NCBI GenBank assembly: GCA_003339415.1
Contig: PDHQ01000120.1
Location: 1-64,000, forward strand
Reading direction: 5' to 3'
From: Ophiocordyceps camponoti-saundersi (nom. inval.)
Taxonomy: Eukaryota; Ascomycota; Sordariomycetes; Hypocreales; Ophiocordycipitaceae
DNA: 64,000 nt
Shown here: one piece after another, positions 31,133-41,384 of the stretch
Position numbering within the stretch: position 1 is the stretch's first letter
Layout of the letters: each line of letters opens with the position of its first letter
The notes under the pieces: model-generated
Told to the model about the DNA's origin: nothing
The model's database searches: none
The model's input: only the letters and a program-made list of their open reading frames with translations
Translations under genes and position numbers: made by a program

Positions 31133-32852
31133 ATGGCCTCGGCAAATGCGCCCGCCCATCGCAGCTTATACGGAGTTCGCTCGACGGCACCGAATCAGAG
31201 TCAGCCTCACACGCCTCCGCGGAGTCCTCACGTTCTCTCGGGCTCGTATGGCTCACCGTCAGCGGTCCGGGCCGAGGACGATTTCGTCTTGATCGAGATT
31301 GGCTCGCGATTCATCCGCGCTGGCTTCGCTGGTGATCCTTCACCCAAAGCCGTGGAGTTTTGGGGCCCCGAAAAGCAGCGCCGAGTCGGCGATTTGGGAG
31401 CTTGGCAGCTTCAGCAGCAGACGGCGAAGGATACCTGGGCAGCCGATTATGAAATATGGCGCTTCAATTTACGGGACTTCGACCTGGATCTCTTCCAGCA
31501 CAGGTTGGATCGCCTGCTGAGGGATGCCTTTACCAGGTTAGAGCCGACCATCTGTTTGTTGTCATTACTGCGCATTGCTCACCACAGTGACCGGGGTCTG
31601 CAGATGTCTGCTCATCGACTCTCGCCCGCGAAGAATGGGCCTTGTCCTCGATCCCGCCGTGCCGATTCCCCTACTCTCGGCTGTCCTCGATACGCTTTTT
31701 AATAACTTCCAGACGCCCATCGTCTCGCTTCTTTCGTGTCCAACCATGTCAGCCGTTGCGGCCGGTGTCCGAAGCGCGCTCGTCGTCGACATGGGGTGGA
31801 GAGAGACGGTGGTGACAAGCGTCTACGAGTATCGCGAGGTCAGGACGACACGAAGCATCCGAGGAGGCAGGCTGCTCCTCGACGGGCTCTACGACCTGCT
31901 ACGAAGCCTCTTGCCGGCCGGAGAGGCAGAGGGCAAGGGGAAACGGCTCGTGAGCTTTGACGAGTGCGAAGACATCATGTGTCGGATAATATGGTGCCGG
32001 ACATGCGCCGCTAAATCGCCGCGGCGTCAATCGGCCCAGTTGGACACGGTCGAGGAGCAAGACGAATCTGACAACGTAGAGGAGCAAGCAGACAGCCAAA
32101 TGGAAATAGCGCTCCGGTCAACAGATCCTCCGACGACGTTGAGTTTCCCCTTTGGTAAATTAGCAGACCTGTGCGACGACACGTTCTTTAACGGCTCGTC
32201 ATTGCCAGACGACAACGAATTCCCCATCCACCTACTCATTTACAACCATCTCCTACAGCTTCCGATGGATGTAAGGGCCGTCTGCATGTCCCGTCTCATG
32301 TTCACCGGCGGCTGTTCAGACATATTGGGGATCAAGGGGAGGATAGTGGACGAGGTGACGAGCATGGTGGAAGCCAAGGGTTGGGTGCCTGTCAAGGGCA
32401 AAGGCTTCGAGCAGGCGCGCAACAAGCGAAGCAGCCAAAGGTGGAGCGATTCGACGTCGCTGGCGGCATTCGAAAATTCCGGCGGAGGAGGAGGAGACGA
32501 ACAGGAGACGGAGGAAGAGGATGACCCGGTGGAAGCCAAGATATGGCGAAACCGACCGGTGACGCGGCCCCTTCAAGGACAGCTACGGGCCATTCACTCG
32601 CTGGGCCCGTGGGCAGGGGCAAGCCTGGCCTGCCACCTGAAGATGGTGGCGACGGCGACCATTGATCGGGACCAATGGCAGCAACAAGGCGCCACCGGGG
32701 CGTCGAGGCCAAGCGACGTTGACAGCAAGGCGCAGCAGCGGCAGAGCGGGCTGCTGAGGACCGGCGGCGGAGGCGGAGGAGGCGGCGGCAGCGGAGGTGG
32801 TGGAGGCGGTCATCACGGTAATTGGACGCTGGGCGTCTGGGGAGTGATGTAA
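31133..32852 (+). CDS. arp10: Actin-related protein, Arp10-like dynactin pointed-end subunit
   Basis: Two exons (31133-31536, 31604-32852) give 550 residues. Divergent actin folds of this kind cap the pointed end of the dynactin Arp1 filament (Arp10/Arp11, RO-7 in Neurospora), which links dynein to cargo. The N-terminal phosphate-loop region reads LIEIGSRFIRAGFAGDPSP, as in actin-related proteins. Across the 67-bp intron the sequence DAFTRCLLIDSRPRRMGLV continues into LLSAVLDTLFNNFQTPIVSLL, the Arp10 pattern. ALVVDMGWRETVVTSVYE is the second nucleotide-fold strand. An acidic insert (about 290-310) and a Gly-rich C-terminal run are not part of the actin fold. Actin's catalytic residues are poorly conserved, as expected. 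Confidence 0.85.
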
Positions 32853-33175
32853 TGACGTCGTCAGGAGATGCTCATGTGTACATACCTACCTACATGGACG
32901 AGTTGATGAAGGCGTCGATGGTTGACGCCTCGACGGAAATACCGGTTAATCGTACATAGATGCGTGTACGAATATGAATTGAGACGATAACGAGCCTGCG
33001 TTGGGCTTTATCGATTCAACAAGCTTTATCCTTATCGATTACGTCCCATTTTGCACTCAGAATTTCAGCTCTTCCTCTCCGCTCTTCGAAGAGACACAGA
33101 CATCAAATGAGAGAATAACAGAAACTTAAAGACATAAGCAAACCAAGAGAGAGATAAGGAAAAGAACAAAGCAAC
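32853..33175. other. Intergenic, short
   Basis: About 320 bp holding the 3' UTR of the Arp10-like gene and the promoter of the seryl-tRNA synthetase. Nothing distinctive seen. Confidence 0.5.
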
Positions 33176-34732
33176 ATGAACCGCATCCCAACAAGGCTCA
33201 AGCTCCAAGTAGCTACGAAGCCAAGAACAGGCCGAAGCATAAGCCGACCAAGCTCAGCGCCGAAACCGATCCTCGACATGATGCACATACGAAAGAATCC
33301 CAAGCTGTACGAGGACACATGTCGAGAGCGCAGATACGATAGCCTAGCCAACAACGCGAACCGAATCGTCGAGCTTTACCAGCAATTGGCTAAGTTGAGG
33401 CGTGAGGGGCACTCGCTTCGTGGACGGTCCAAGGTCTTGGGTCGCATTTTGGCTGAGCCTTCTGCTACCGGGTTTTATGATGTGAACAAGATGATGAAGA
33501 TGATGAAGAAGAAGAGGGAGAGGGATGATGATGAGTGTGAGGAGAAAGAGGAGGTAGAAGAGGAAATATTAACGCGAGAGCAAATCCTCTCCGAGTGCCG
33601 AGACATCAAAACAAGTCTCGTCACAATCGAACAAGGCGAAGCAACAATCGAATCCGAAATAGAGCATCTCGCCCTCCAAATCCCCAACCTTCACGACGAA
33701 GCCACACCCTTGAACCGGAAGAGAATAAAGCAAATCAACTACGTACTTCGTCCCGATCCGACGAAATCACTATCACACCTCGAAATCGGTTCCCGTCTCG
33801 GCATAATAGACTTCGCCTCCGCCGCCTCCGCCTCCGGTTGGGGATGGTACTATCTAATCGGCCGAGGGGCACAACTAGAAAACGCCCTCGTCCAATACGC
33901 AATAACCACCGCCACGGAGAGGGGTTACGTTCAGGTGTCGGTTCCAAGCCTGGTTTACAGCCACATCGCTTCGGCATGTGGGTTTCGTCCTAGGGATCAC
34001 AACGAAAAGCAGCAGTTTTACTCCGTCGATCAGTCGCAAGAGGACGTCGAGCGAGGCGTTCCCGGTCGTTGTCTGGCCGGCACTTCGGAGATACCCCTGG
34101 CGGCCATGAAGACGGATACGACACTTGCCTACGAAGACCTTCCCATCCGTCACGTCGCCGTCTCGCGCTGCTATCGCGCCGAGGCAGGTGCCCGCGGCAC
34201 CAACACCAAGGGCCTATATCGCGTTCACGAGTTTACAAAAGTCGAGCTCTTCGCTTGGCTTGCCCCCGATTGGGTCACTGCGAGGTTCATGCTAGACGAG
34301 ATGATCGCCATCCAGCTCGACATTCTAGAGAAGCTCGGTCTCAACTGTCGCGTCGTCATCATGCCTGCCTCCGATCTCGGAGCCTCGGCCGCTTTCAAAA
34401 TCGATATTGAAGCCTATTTTCCCAGCCGTGCGAGTCGCTCGCGCAAGGAAGATGACGTAGACGCTTGGGGCGAAGTCACCTCAGCCAGCATCTGCACCGA
34501 CTACCAAACTCGCCGCCTCGGGACCCGCGTCCGCCTCCCGCTCGACGAAAAGCAATTGTCCTGGCCCTACACCATCAACGCCACAGCTCTCGCCGTACCC
34601 CGCGTACTCGCCGCGCTGCTCGAGTACGGCTGGGACGAGGCCTCGAACACCGTCATCGTGCCTGAGTGTCTGCGGCCTTGGATGGCCAATCGTCTCATCG
34701 GCCGCCCGAATTCACCATTATCACAAATGTGA
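33176..34732 (+). CDS. DIA4: Seryl-tRNA synthetase, mitochondrial
   Basis: Single exon of 518 residues. It charges mitochondrial tRNA-Ser with serine. The first 35 residues are basic, Ser/Thr-rich and free of acidic residues, consistent with a mitochondrial presequence. The segment ILDMMHIRKNPKLYEDTCRERR starts the tRNA-binding coiled-coil arm. That arm carries an unusual, highly acidic/basic insert around residues 100-135, mostly K, E and D. Class II motif 2 begins at C332 (CYRAEAGARGTNTKGLYRVH), followed by EFTKVELF. Motif 3 contains INATALAVPRVLAALLEYG near residues 478-496. The serine-pocket motif TSEIPLA is present. The cytosolic SerRS lacks such a presequence and is distinct. The orthologous yeast gene is DIA4. 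Confidence 0.93.
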   Translation: MNRIPTRLKLQVATKPRTGRSISRPSSAPKPILDMMHIRKNPKLYEDTCRERRYDSLANNANRIVELYQQLAKLRREGHSLRGRSKVLGRILAEPSATGFYDVNKMMKMMKKKRERDDDECEEKEEVEEEILTREQILSECRDIKTSLVTIEQGEATIESEIEHLALQIPNLHDEATPLNRKRIKQINYVLRPDPTKSLSHLEIGSRLGIIDFASAASASGWGWYYLIGRGAQLENALVQYAITTATERGYVQVSVPSLVYSHIASACGFRPRDHNEKQQFYSVDQSQEDVERGVPGRCLAGTSEIPLAAMKTDTTLAYEDLPIRHVAVSRCYRAEAGARGTNTKGLYRVHEFTKVELFAWLAPDWVTARFMLDEMIAIQLDILEKLGLNCRVVIMPASDLGASAAFKIDIEAYFPSRASRSRKEDDVDAWGEVTSASICTDYQTRRLGTRVRLPLDEKQLSWPYTINATALAVPRVLAALLEYGWDEASNTVIVPECLRPWMANRLIGRPNSPLSQM

Positions 34733-35199
34733 GCAAGCGCCACACCTCCCTAGTTTTTCACAACGCCGTCTCCCTCACTCTGTCGTGTCTTGATGTCGCT
34801 TTTTCCCATGCTCTATTGGCGGCTGTTACCATACCTACGCATGAATCATCATACCCTTTCCTTCTTCATCCTTGCCCTACGTCATCTTCCGTTTAAAAAC
34901 GCCAGTCCTTCACCGTGACGCCAAGGACGACACAACAGAGCACAGCCGCTCTCTGTCTCTCTCCCCCCCTTTTTTCTTCATCTCCCTTTCTCAGAAAAGG
35001 ATAACGAGCATGAAGAAGCACCCTTCGCCACAATCCAGCTTTAACATCAGTAGAGCCCCAGCTACCATCATAAAATGGTGACACCATAGAGAGGCAGAGC
35101 CTGACCACTGACGCCGCGAATGCAAGAGGGACATAAGGAAAAGAGATAAACAAAAAAAGGGAAGAGGAAGAAGAAAATACGTATGCAAGCGATCGACTG
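34733..35199. other. Intergenic between convergent 3' ends
   Basis: About 470 bp between seryl-tRNA synthetase and the NRC-2 kinase gene. Only short unsupported frames. Confidence 0.5.
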
Positions 35200-37354
35200 C
35201 TACGTTAAAGCGCTGACGTGCCGACCCGTAGACCGCTGGGTGTTCTGCGTATGTGGGTGAAGGTGATCGTCGCCGTCGTGATGCAGCGTCACACTGTTAA
35301 AGTCGATAAAGGGGTCCTCGGCCTCGGCGCCGGGTGTGGACAGCCCGCTGTCCCGGGGTACGGCCTTGAGCTTGGCGCCACTGATGTCGACGCTCTCGCT
35401 CTCCTTGACGTTGCGGAAATTCACCGTGTCGATGCCTCGACCGGCGTGAGGCACGATTGGGGGCTTCATGTGGCGGATGAGCGCCCATTGCGTGCTTCGG
35501 AAGAACGGATGGACCTTGATATCGGACGCTCCGGCTCGAGCGCCCAGCCGCCGATTCTCATCTTTGATAAGCAATTTTCGTATCAACGACTTGCATAAGC
35601 TGCGTCATCGTCATCAGCCGATGCCTCACACGAGTCAAAGGGGGGTTGGGGCCTGACTTGGATATCTGCGGCGCGCCGCTGTAATCCGGAAAGGGAATGT
35701 CCTCGCGCAGAATGTTGGCAAAGGTGGCATTCCTGTTCTTGCCCTTGAAGGGCGTCGTGCCGTAGAGCATCTCGTACACGAGGATCCCCAGCGTCCACCA
35801 GTCGACGGCACTAGTGTGGCCGCTGCCCTTGATGACTTCGGGAGCGATGTACTCCTCGGTGCCGACGAACGAGTTGGTCCGGAAGTTGGCGATGCAGGAT
35901 CTCGTGTCGATGGTCGGTAGCGCATCCGTCCTGGCACCGTTTTTGCCGACAATCATGGTCGGCTTGCCACCTGGGTCCGATTGCTTGGAAAGGTCAAAGT
36001 CTGAGAGCATGATGTGGCCTGACTGATGGAGCAGGATGTCTGGAGACGGTCAGCTACTTCATGAACAAAGCGCCGGAACGGGTGGAACGAACTCTCGGGT
36101 TTGAGGTCTCGGTATATGAAACCCATGAGGTGGAGATACTCGAGGGCGGCCGTCACCTCGGCCGCGTAGAACCGAGCGTCGTCCTCGGGGATGCACTTGC
36201 CGGGCCGCGTCTGCAGGGCTCGGAAAAATTCGCCGCCACTGCAATATTCCATGCACAGATAGAGGTGTTGTTCGGACTGAAAGGAGTGGTACAGCGTTAC
36301 GATGAACGGGTGGTTGCTCGTAGCCAAAATTTCCTGCTCGGCCAGGGCACGCTTGATCTTGTTGCGCTTGATCATTTCCTTTTTGCTCAAGACTATAGAA
36401 ACATGGTGTCAGTAAAATGGAGTGATGTCGACTCGTCTTGATGGGGGAAAGCCTACCCTTCATGGCATATAACCGACTGCTCTTCTTCTCCTTGACCAAG
36501 TAAACCTTGCCAACGTCGCCCTTGCCTATGAGTTTAATCTTCTCGAAACTGGCCGGGCCGACCTCGACGTTGCGGACCTTGATCGAGTTGGAGCTGTAGG
36601 TCCTACGAAAGGCCAGGGAGGCATGCGGCCCCTGTAGCGGCGAGGCCAGATCGTCGCCGAGGGCATGCTTCTTGGGAGTTCTCGTCGTCCTCTTATCTGC
36701 GAGGCCGAGAGTACCGGCGCCGGAATCCTCGACAAGAGGATCTTTACCGAGCTCGGCGGTGGCGGGACGATCCGATTTGGCGTCGTCCTTGGAGAAGAGG
36801 CCCTGAGCGTTGGGCGCACTAGCAACCCTTCTCAAGCGACGGGCCAGCTCCTCCTTAGTCTCTACCGTGGCCGCCTGATCGGGGGCGTCGGTGTCGGGGC
36901 TGGAGACGTTGAGCGTCGGGGTATCGGGCGGGCTAGGGGGCACTGAGCCATCGTTGTGATGGCGCAGGCCCGGCTGGCCTTGATGAGCGAAGTAAGGGTT
37001 CGCGTAGGCCGTCGGGCTCAGCGTCTCGTCTATCTGATTGCCCTCGCTGGCGACGGTGTGGGCGCGGAGACGGCCGACGGCATTGCTAAAGAACTTTGTA
37101 TGACGTGACGTCTTGGGTGCCGGCGCGTCAGAGGCGCTTCCTGCAGCCGACGCCGCCGCCGATGCGGGCGCGCCATTATTTCCAGACGACGAGGCAGACC
37201 TTTCCTTATCCCTATCCCGATCCCTATCCTTTTCGCGCTCTCGCTCCCTGTCCTTGTCGCCGGCAGGGCTGCTGCTCATGCGGAAGAAGTTCCGGAGCCG
37301 GTGGCTAACCTGGGCGGCCGAGGACGAGCCGTGCGCATTCTTGGACGATGGCAT
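35200..37354 (-). CDS. nrc-2: NRC-2/Fpk1-type AGC serine/threonine kinase
   Basis: Four exons (36457-37354, 36093-36392, 35658-36039, 35200-35599) give 659 residues; introns are 64, 53 and 58 bp and all phases agree. NRC-2 represses conidiation in Neurospora, and yeast Fpk1/Fpk2 phosphorylate lipid flippases. The first 260 residues are disordered with an Arg/Glu/Asp-rich block. The kinase starts near 270: glycine loop [13 protein letters not shown], beta3 lysine K299, catalytic loop YRDLKPEN with D395. The metal-binding motif is SDFDLS (413-415 DFD) instead of DFG, as in AGC-VIII-like kinases. There is a long activation-segment insert, then [14 protein letters not shown] with T460. The C-terminal extension has [18 protein letters not shown]. 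The start at 37354 opens with [11 protein letters not shown]; the frame is open further upstream in CT-rich DNA, which I regard as leader. Confidence 0.93.
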
Positions 37355-38347
37355 GGTGAGAAAGAGATGGCTTTCACGCCATGGCCCCAGGCGGCGAGAT
37401 CGGGGGAAGGGCGCTTTGATCGGATACTGAGAAGGGGGAAGGGGGGGGAGAGGTAAGAAGAAAAGGAAAAGGGCGAACGGGATACGAAGAGGGGGTTGGA
37501 AGACTGAGAAGCAGGAAAATAAGAGCTGACGAGCCAATAGAAAGAAGAAGAGAATGAGCAGCAGACAGATGGAGAGGGAGCGAGTGAAGGCCGTAAGACG
37601 GAGAACAAGGGCGATTGTGGATCTGCCGGAGAGGAAGGGGAGGAGAGGTTTGGTAGAGAGGAGAGGAGGAGAAGGATGAGGAGGAAGAGGAAGAGGAGGA
37701 GGAGGAGGAAGAGGAGGAGAACGAGAAGGACAGAGTGATTGAGAGGGTAACAGGGTGAGAGGGTGAGTGAGCGAGACAGAGAGAGAGAGGGTACGAGCAC
37801 CGACAGTTGAGAATTTGAGGCGTGGCGATGCCTGAGGCAGAGCTCTGGTGCGAGATTGGCACCCGGTTCGTCATGAGTACATGGGGAATAAGTCCGCTTG
37901 TTAGGCTGAGCCATCCGGAATGCGGCAGTCTCGGCCCAGCCGCGAATACCAGCCTACTCCTACCAGTATCCGCACAAGTACCGCGAATAAGACGGAGGAG
38001 GCTGTGTCGTCCCATCCATCATTCGCACCGCCACCTTTCCCTGTCTGTACGGGTGTGTGCGCGCCCGTGCATGGCTGACGAATACCTGCATTTCTCTCCG
38101 CTTCTGCCCACATAAAACCAACCTGTCTTTCGCACACGAGAGCGTCGTTATCATCGTTGCTTAGATGCTCATTGTTATGCTGGCATCAATTGATACATAA
38201 TCTTCTCCTTGTGCCTCTTTCTGTTCTTCTATCTAGTGCCTTCCTGGTAGGGGCCTACCATCTAAGCTCTGCTCTTATAACAAGCATTGTTAAGCAACAA
38301 CGCTAAAAAAAAGAGAAAAACAATGCAATGCCAGCCCACACGTGACA

Positions 38348-38403
<56 letters not shown>

Positions 38404-38881
38404 CCCCCCCGCTCCCCCCCCCCCCCCCCCAAACCGATATAAAGCAAGTCTATCTAGCACGAGACAATTCCATCTTCCTACTACCAGCCCCATAACAGCG
38501 AAATCCCCTCCCATCCCCTATGCCGATATCCATTAGGGCCTCATCCCGTAACGGGTCTCCACTCTCCCCGTCTATACACGCTTGTACCACACCATGTTAT
38601 CCTTCAGATCCAGATCCTTCCGCAATGCAAAATTCATGAACCCCCTCGACGGAAAAAACAGACGGTCACAATTGACACGTTCGATCGATCGTCGCTTGAG
38701 TCGCGAGACGTCCATCGTCTCAAAACCCCAAACCGTCACACGCATGTTACCCATCATTGCCCCGATTGCGTTGCATCTCATAGTCTTCGTACAGTCGTCA
38801 TGATGCCCATTTTCGTCGTATTCGTCGTAAAATCGTGTATACTAGTCTTTTTTTTTGTCCCCTTGCGTGCTCTGTCTCTCC
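37355..38881. other. Intergenic region with purine tract and poly(C) tracts
   Basis: 1.5 kb without a supported gene. From about 37425 to 37790 the + strand is almost pure purine, that is, CT-rich on the kinase coding strand. Poly(C) runs lie at 38350-38399 and 38414-38430. Long Ser/Pro/Leu-rich frames here (up to 213 codons) come from the skewed composition. Confidence 0.55.
38350..38430 (+). repeat. Poly(C) tracts (50 and 17 bases)
   Basis: A 50-base C run at 38350-38399 is followed by TAAA, seven Cs, GCT, and a 17-base C run at 38414-38430. Confidence 0.9.
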
Positions 38882-39889
38882 TCAACTCGAGTCCATTTCC
38901 ATCGTCTCCAAGTCGTCGAAATATGGCAGTTCGCGAGCAAGTGACGTCTCAACTGCGCCGCCGTCTGATCCCGAGTCCGGCTCGTCCTGCTCGTCGATCC
39001 GCGGTTCGGGCGGATCCTGGAACAAGAGGCTGCTGCGATGCAGACGCTTCCGCAGACGTCGCGCACTGGACCCGACATCGTTGACGTCGTCGAGGGCCCC
39101 GGTCTCGTCATTGTCGGAATCGCTGAGCTCGCTGTGAGTTCGCTTGCCGAAGCTGCTTGACAAGCTCACGCGCCGATGTCGCCTGAGTTCTTGTCGCCGC
39201 TGTGAAAAGGCCTCTAGGGCTTCTTCGTCCTCGCCGTAGGTGGCACTCGGGTCAGGCTCCGAGGCCTCTGTGCTGCAGTTGAGGTTCCTGAGGTCCTGCA
39301 ACATGCCTCGGTCAAGGTCTTTGGGACCGAAGCTTCGAATTGACTCGATCTCGGTCGGAAGAATGGCTTCGGGATTATCGTAGTCGCTATCCATAGGGTC
39401 GAGGTCTTCAATAATCAGCTCGCACTCGACCAACCCGACTTTCCGAACGGGCTCGCTGTCAGAGCCGGAGTCGGTATCGGGCTCTTCGTTTTCCGGCTCC
39501 ACGCGTCCGTCAGTCGAGACAGCGGCATCGGCACCGGCGGCGGATGGCGGTGGGGAGCTATAAGCCTCTACTTCGGCTGGAGACGAGGTAGGTTCTGAAT
39601 CGGACAGCTCCGACGACGAGCGGGGGCTCAGTTGCGTCGGCCCCGCAGCCGGCCGGTAGCTGAACTGGTGGCCATTGCCCATGGGCTTAATATTAGGGTC
39701 CTGCGACAGCGGGCGCGAGAAGCGGTAAAATGGCGCCGGCGATTGATGCGCCGGTCTGTGGACGGTGGGGGTCTCGGGCGGAGACGTCGGTTCGGCGCCG
39801 CCGCAGAGGCCGCCGCCGCCGCCGCCGCCGCCCGAGAGCTTGAGGCTCGGCGTTGGCGCGCCCCGCCGGCCATCTTTGATTTTGGCCAT
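38882..39889 (-). CDS. Conserved acidic protein of unknown function
   Basis: Single exon of 335 residues from the ATG at 39889 (MAKIKDGRRGAPTP). The frame is open upstream without a better start. The protein is acidic, Ser/Pro-rich and mostly disordered, with a Gly run near residue 20. The best-ordered stretch is around VRKVGLVECELIIEDLDPMDSDYDNPE, seen in two halves near residues 175-200, and ARRLRKRLHRSSLLFQDPP near 290. A basic cluster (RRLRKRLHR) could be a nuclear signal. The C-terminus ends in a short acidic motif. The composition resembles nuclear regulators, but no domain is recognised and no function is assigned. Two CCAAT boxes lie on the coding strand 163-191 bp upstream (40052-40056 and 40076-40080 as ATTGG on +). 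Confidence 0.7.
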   Translation of the reverse strand: MAKIKDGRRGAPTPSLKLSGGGGGGGGLCGGAEPTSPPETPTVHRPAHQSPAPFYRFSRPLSQDPNIKPMGNGHQFSYRPAAGPTQLSPRSSSELSDSEPTSSPAEVEAYSSPPPSAAGADAAVSTDGRVEPENEEPDTDSGSDSEPVRKVGLVECELIIEDLDPMDSDYDNPEAILPTEIESIRSFGPKDLDRGMLQDLRNLNCSTEASEPDPSATYGEDEEALEAFSQRRQELRRHRRVSLSSSFGKRTHSELSDSDNDETGALDDVNDVGSSARRLRKRLHRSSLLFQDPPEPRIDEQDEPDSGSDGGAVETSLARELPYFDDLETMEMDSS

Positions 39890-41384
39890 GACTTCTTCCA
39901 AGGGCGGTGGGGAAAAAAAAGAAGTCACGCCAACCTTTCTTTTCTTGGTGTTTCTTCTTTCCTTCTGCTTCCAAAAAGGGGTGTGGGTAAGGAGGGAGGG
40001 AGACGGAGAGAGGTGTCCCTTTTGGCGGTCAACCCTCAGCCGCAAGCAATGATTGGATCGCCCGCCCGTCTTGTGATTGGATTAATGGCTGACAGGCCCA
40101 AGAGTCGGCTGCAGCTTGTGGGGTAGAGCGATGCCGCGGGCGGGAGGGAGGGGGGCTTGCTCTCGAACACTTCTTCTTTGAGGTCGTCACGGCGTCAGGA
40201 CCCAGAGACGGAACCTCCGGCGCGGAGGAAAGCAATTCCAGCCCGAGCTTGAGATCATGATATATGCACTGGTGCTGTAGAGATAGAGTCCCCGAGGCGC
40301 AATCTTCAAAAGGGGAGGAGGCCGTCACCGCGTCGAGCAGGTTCTGCAGAGAGAGTCGAGGCAGATGGGGGCGGGCAGGCAATCTCTAATATATATATGT
40401 ATCTCATAAACATTGCCATTGTACGAATAAGACTGCCAGAACAATCGTTCAGGAGCCCATCACCTGTCCATGCTGGCACGAGCCTCGCTTACCTCTCAGC
40501 GGGCCACTTTGGGCATCAATGCTCCGAGGGCCTTTTACCTTGACTGAGCCCCTTCCTTTTTCCTTGCCGTCATGACAACGCTGTGCTCGGATGAAACATG
40601 GACATGTCGAAGATATTCCTCTCCTTAATAGCATCCTCTCTTTTTTTTTATCAATTCCTGAAGCGCTAGTCCCTATACGCAACGGGACAGACAGGGTCTG
40701 AGAGCGTCTTTGGGCTGCAAGATGCCGGCTTCGGAGGAGGATGAGTTGGCAGCCTTAGCAGGTAGCTCTATTCGACTTGGAGGGGGTGCGGAAGAGTGCC
40801 CAAAGGATTGGAGAAAAGGGGGGGGTTGTTGTGGCTGAATTCGAGTTACACAACCATCAAGCGTCACGCCGTCATAGTGAGCGATTTGGCTTCTGATTTG
40901 AAATGCTGTTCCATTTCGGTGAGCCTGTGGCTATTGACTGGCGAGGGCGAGCAATGGGGCCTCAATCACCGGTTTCTTGATCATGAGCCGATTATCGGCC
41001 CGAGATAGATTTTATGTCTGTAATCCCATGGTTGCTTGCATGGGGGATGTGAATGGGATATCTCGGAAGCAGGGGTCTAAGCTTGAGATGGTCAGGCAGG
41101 TCGTGATGGGCGCTAACTCGCTCAGTCTATGTAAGAGTGATGCTGAGTCACGGACACGTTCCGGACATGGCCCGTCAGATTTTCCGCCCGTTATTCACTG
41201 CAAGTCCGACAGAGCATGTCCCTCCTGCGGCCAAACATCTTCATCTCAACTGACCACACACATATAAGAAGGCGTCGTTCCCACGGCCCTCGCCATCTCC
41301 GCAATCTACTCGTCGTCACGCAAAGCCTCTGCCGTTGATGAAGACGACTAGTGAGCAGCTGGCTTCGTGTCCCGACATCGCCAA
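39890..41384. other. Intergenic, divergent promoters
   Basis: 1.5 kb without a supported gene. Paired ATTGG (inverted CCAAT) at 40052 and 40076 belong to the minus-strand acidic-protein gene. The frame at 40029-40382 (117 codons, minus) has no recognisable domain. The right part is the TAF12 promoter. Confidence 0.5.

Noticed and set aside
37276..38015. Ser/Leu/Pro-rich frames of about 212 codons upstream of NRC-2
   Set aside because: They arise from the pyrimidine-rich strand of the promoter or leader; two overlapping frames are equally open, so composition explains them.
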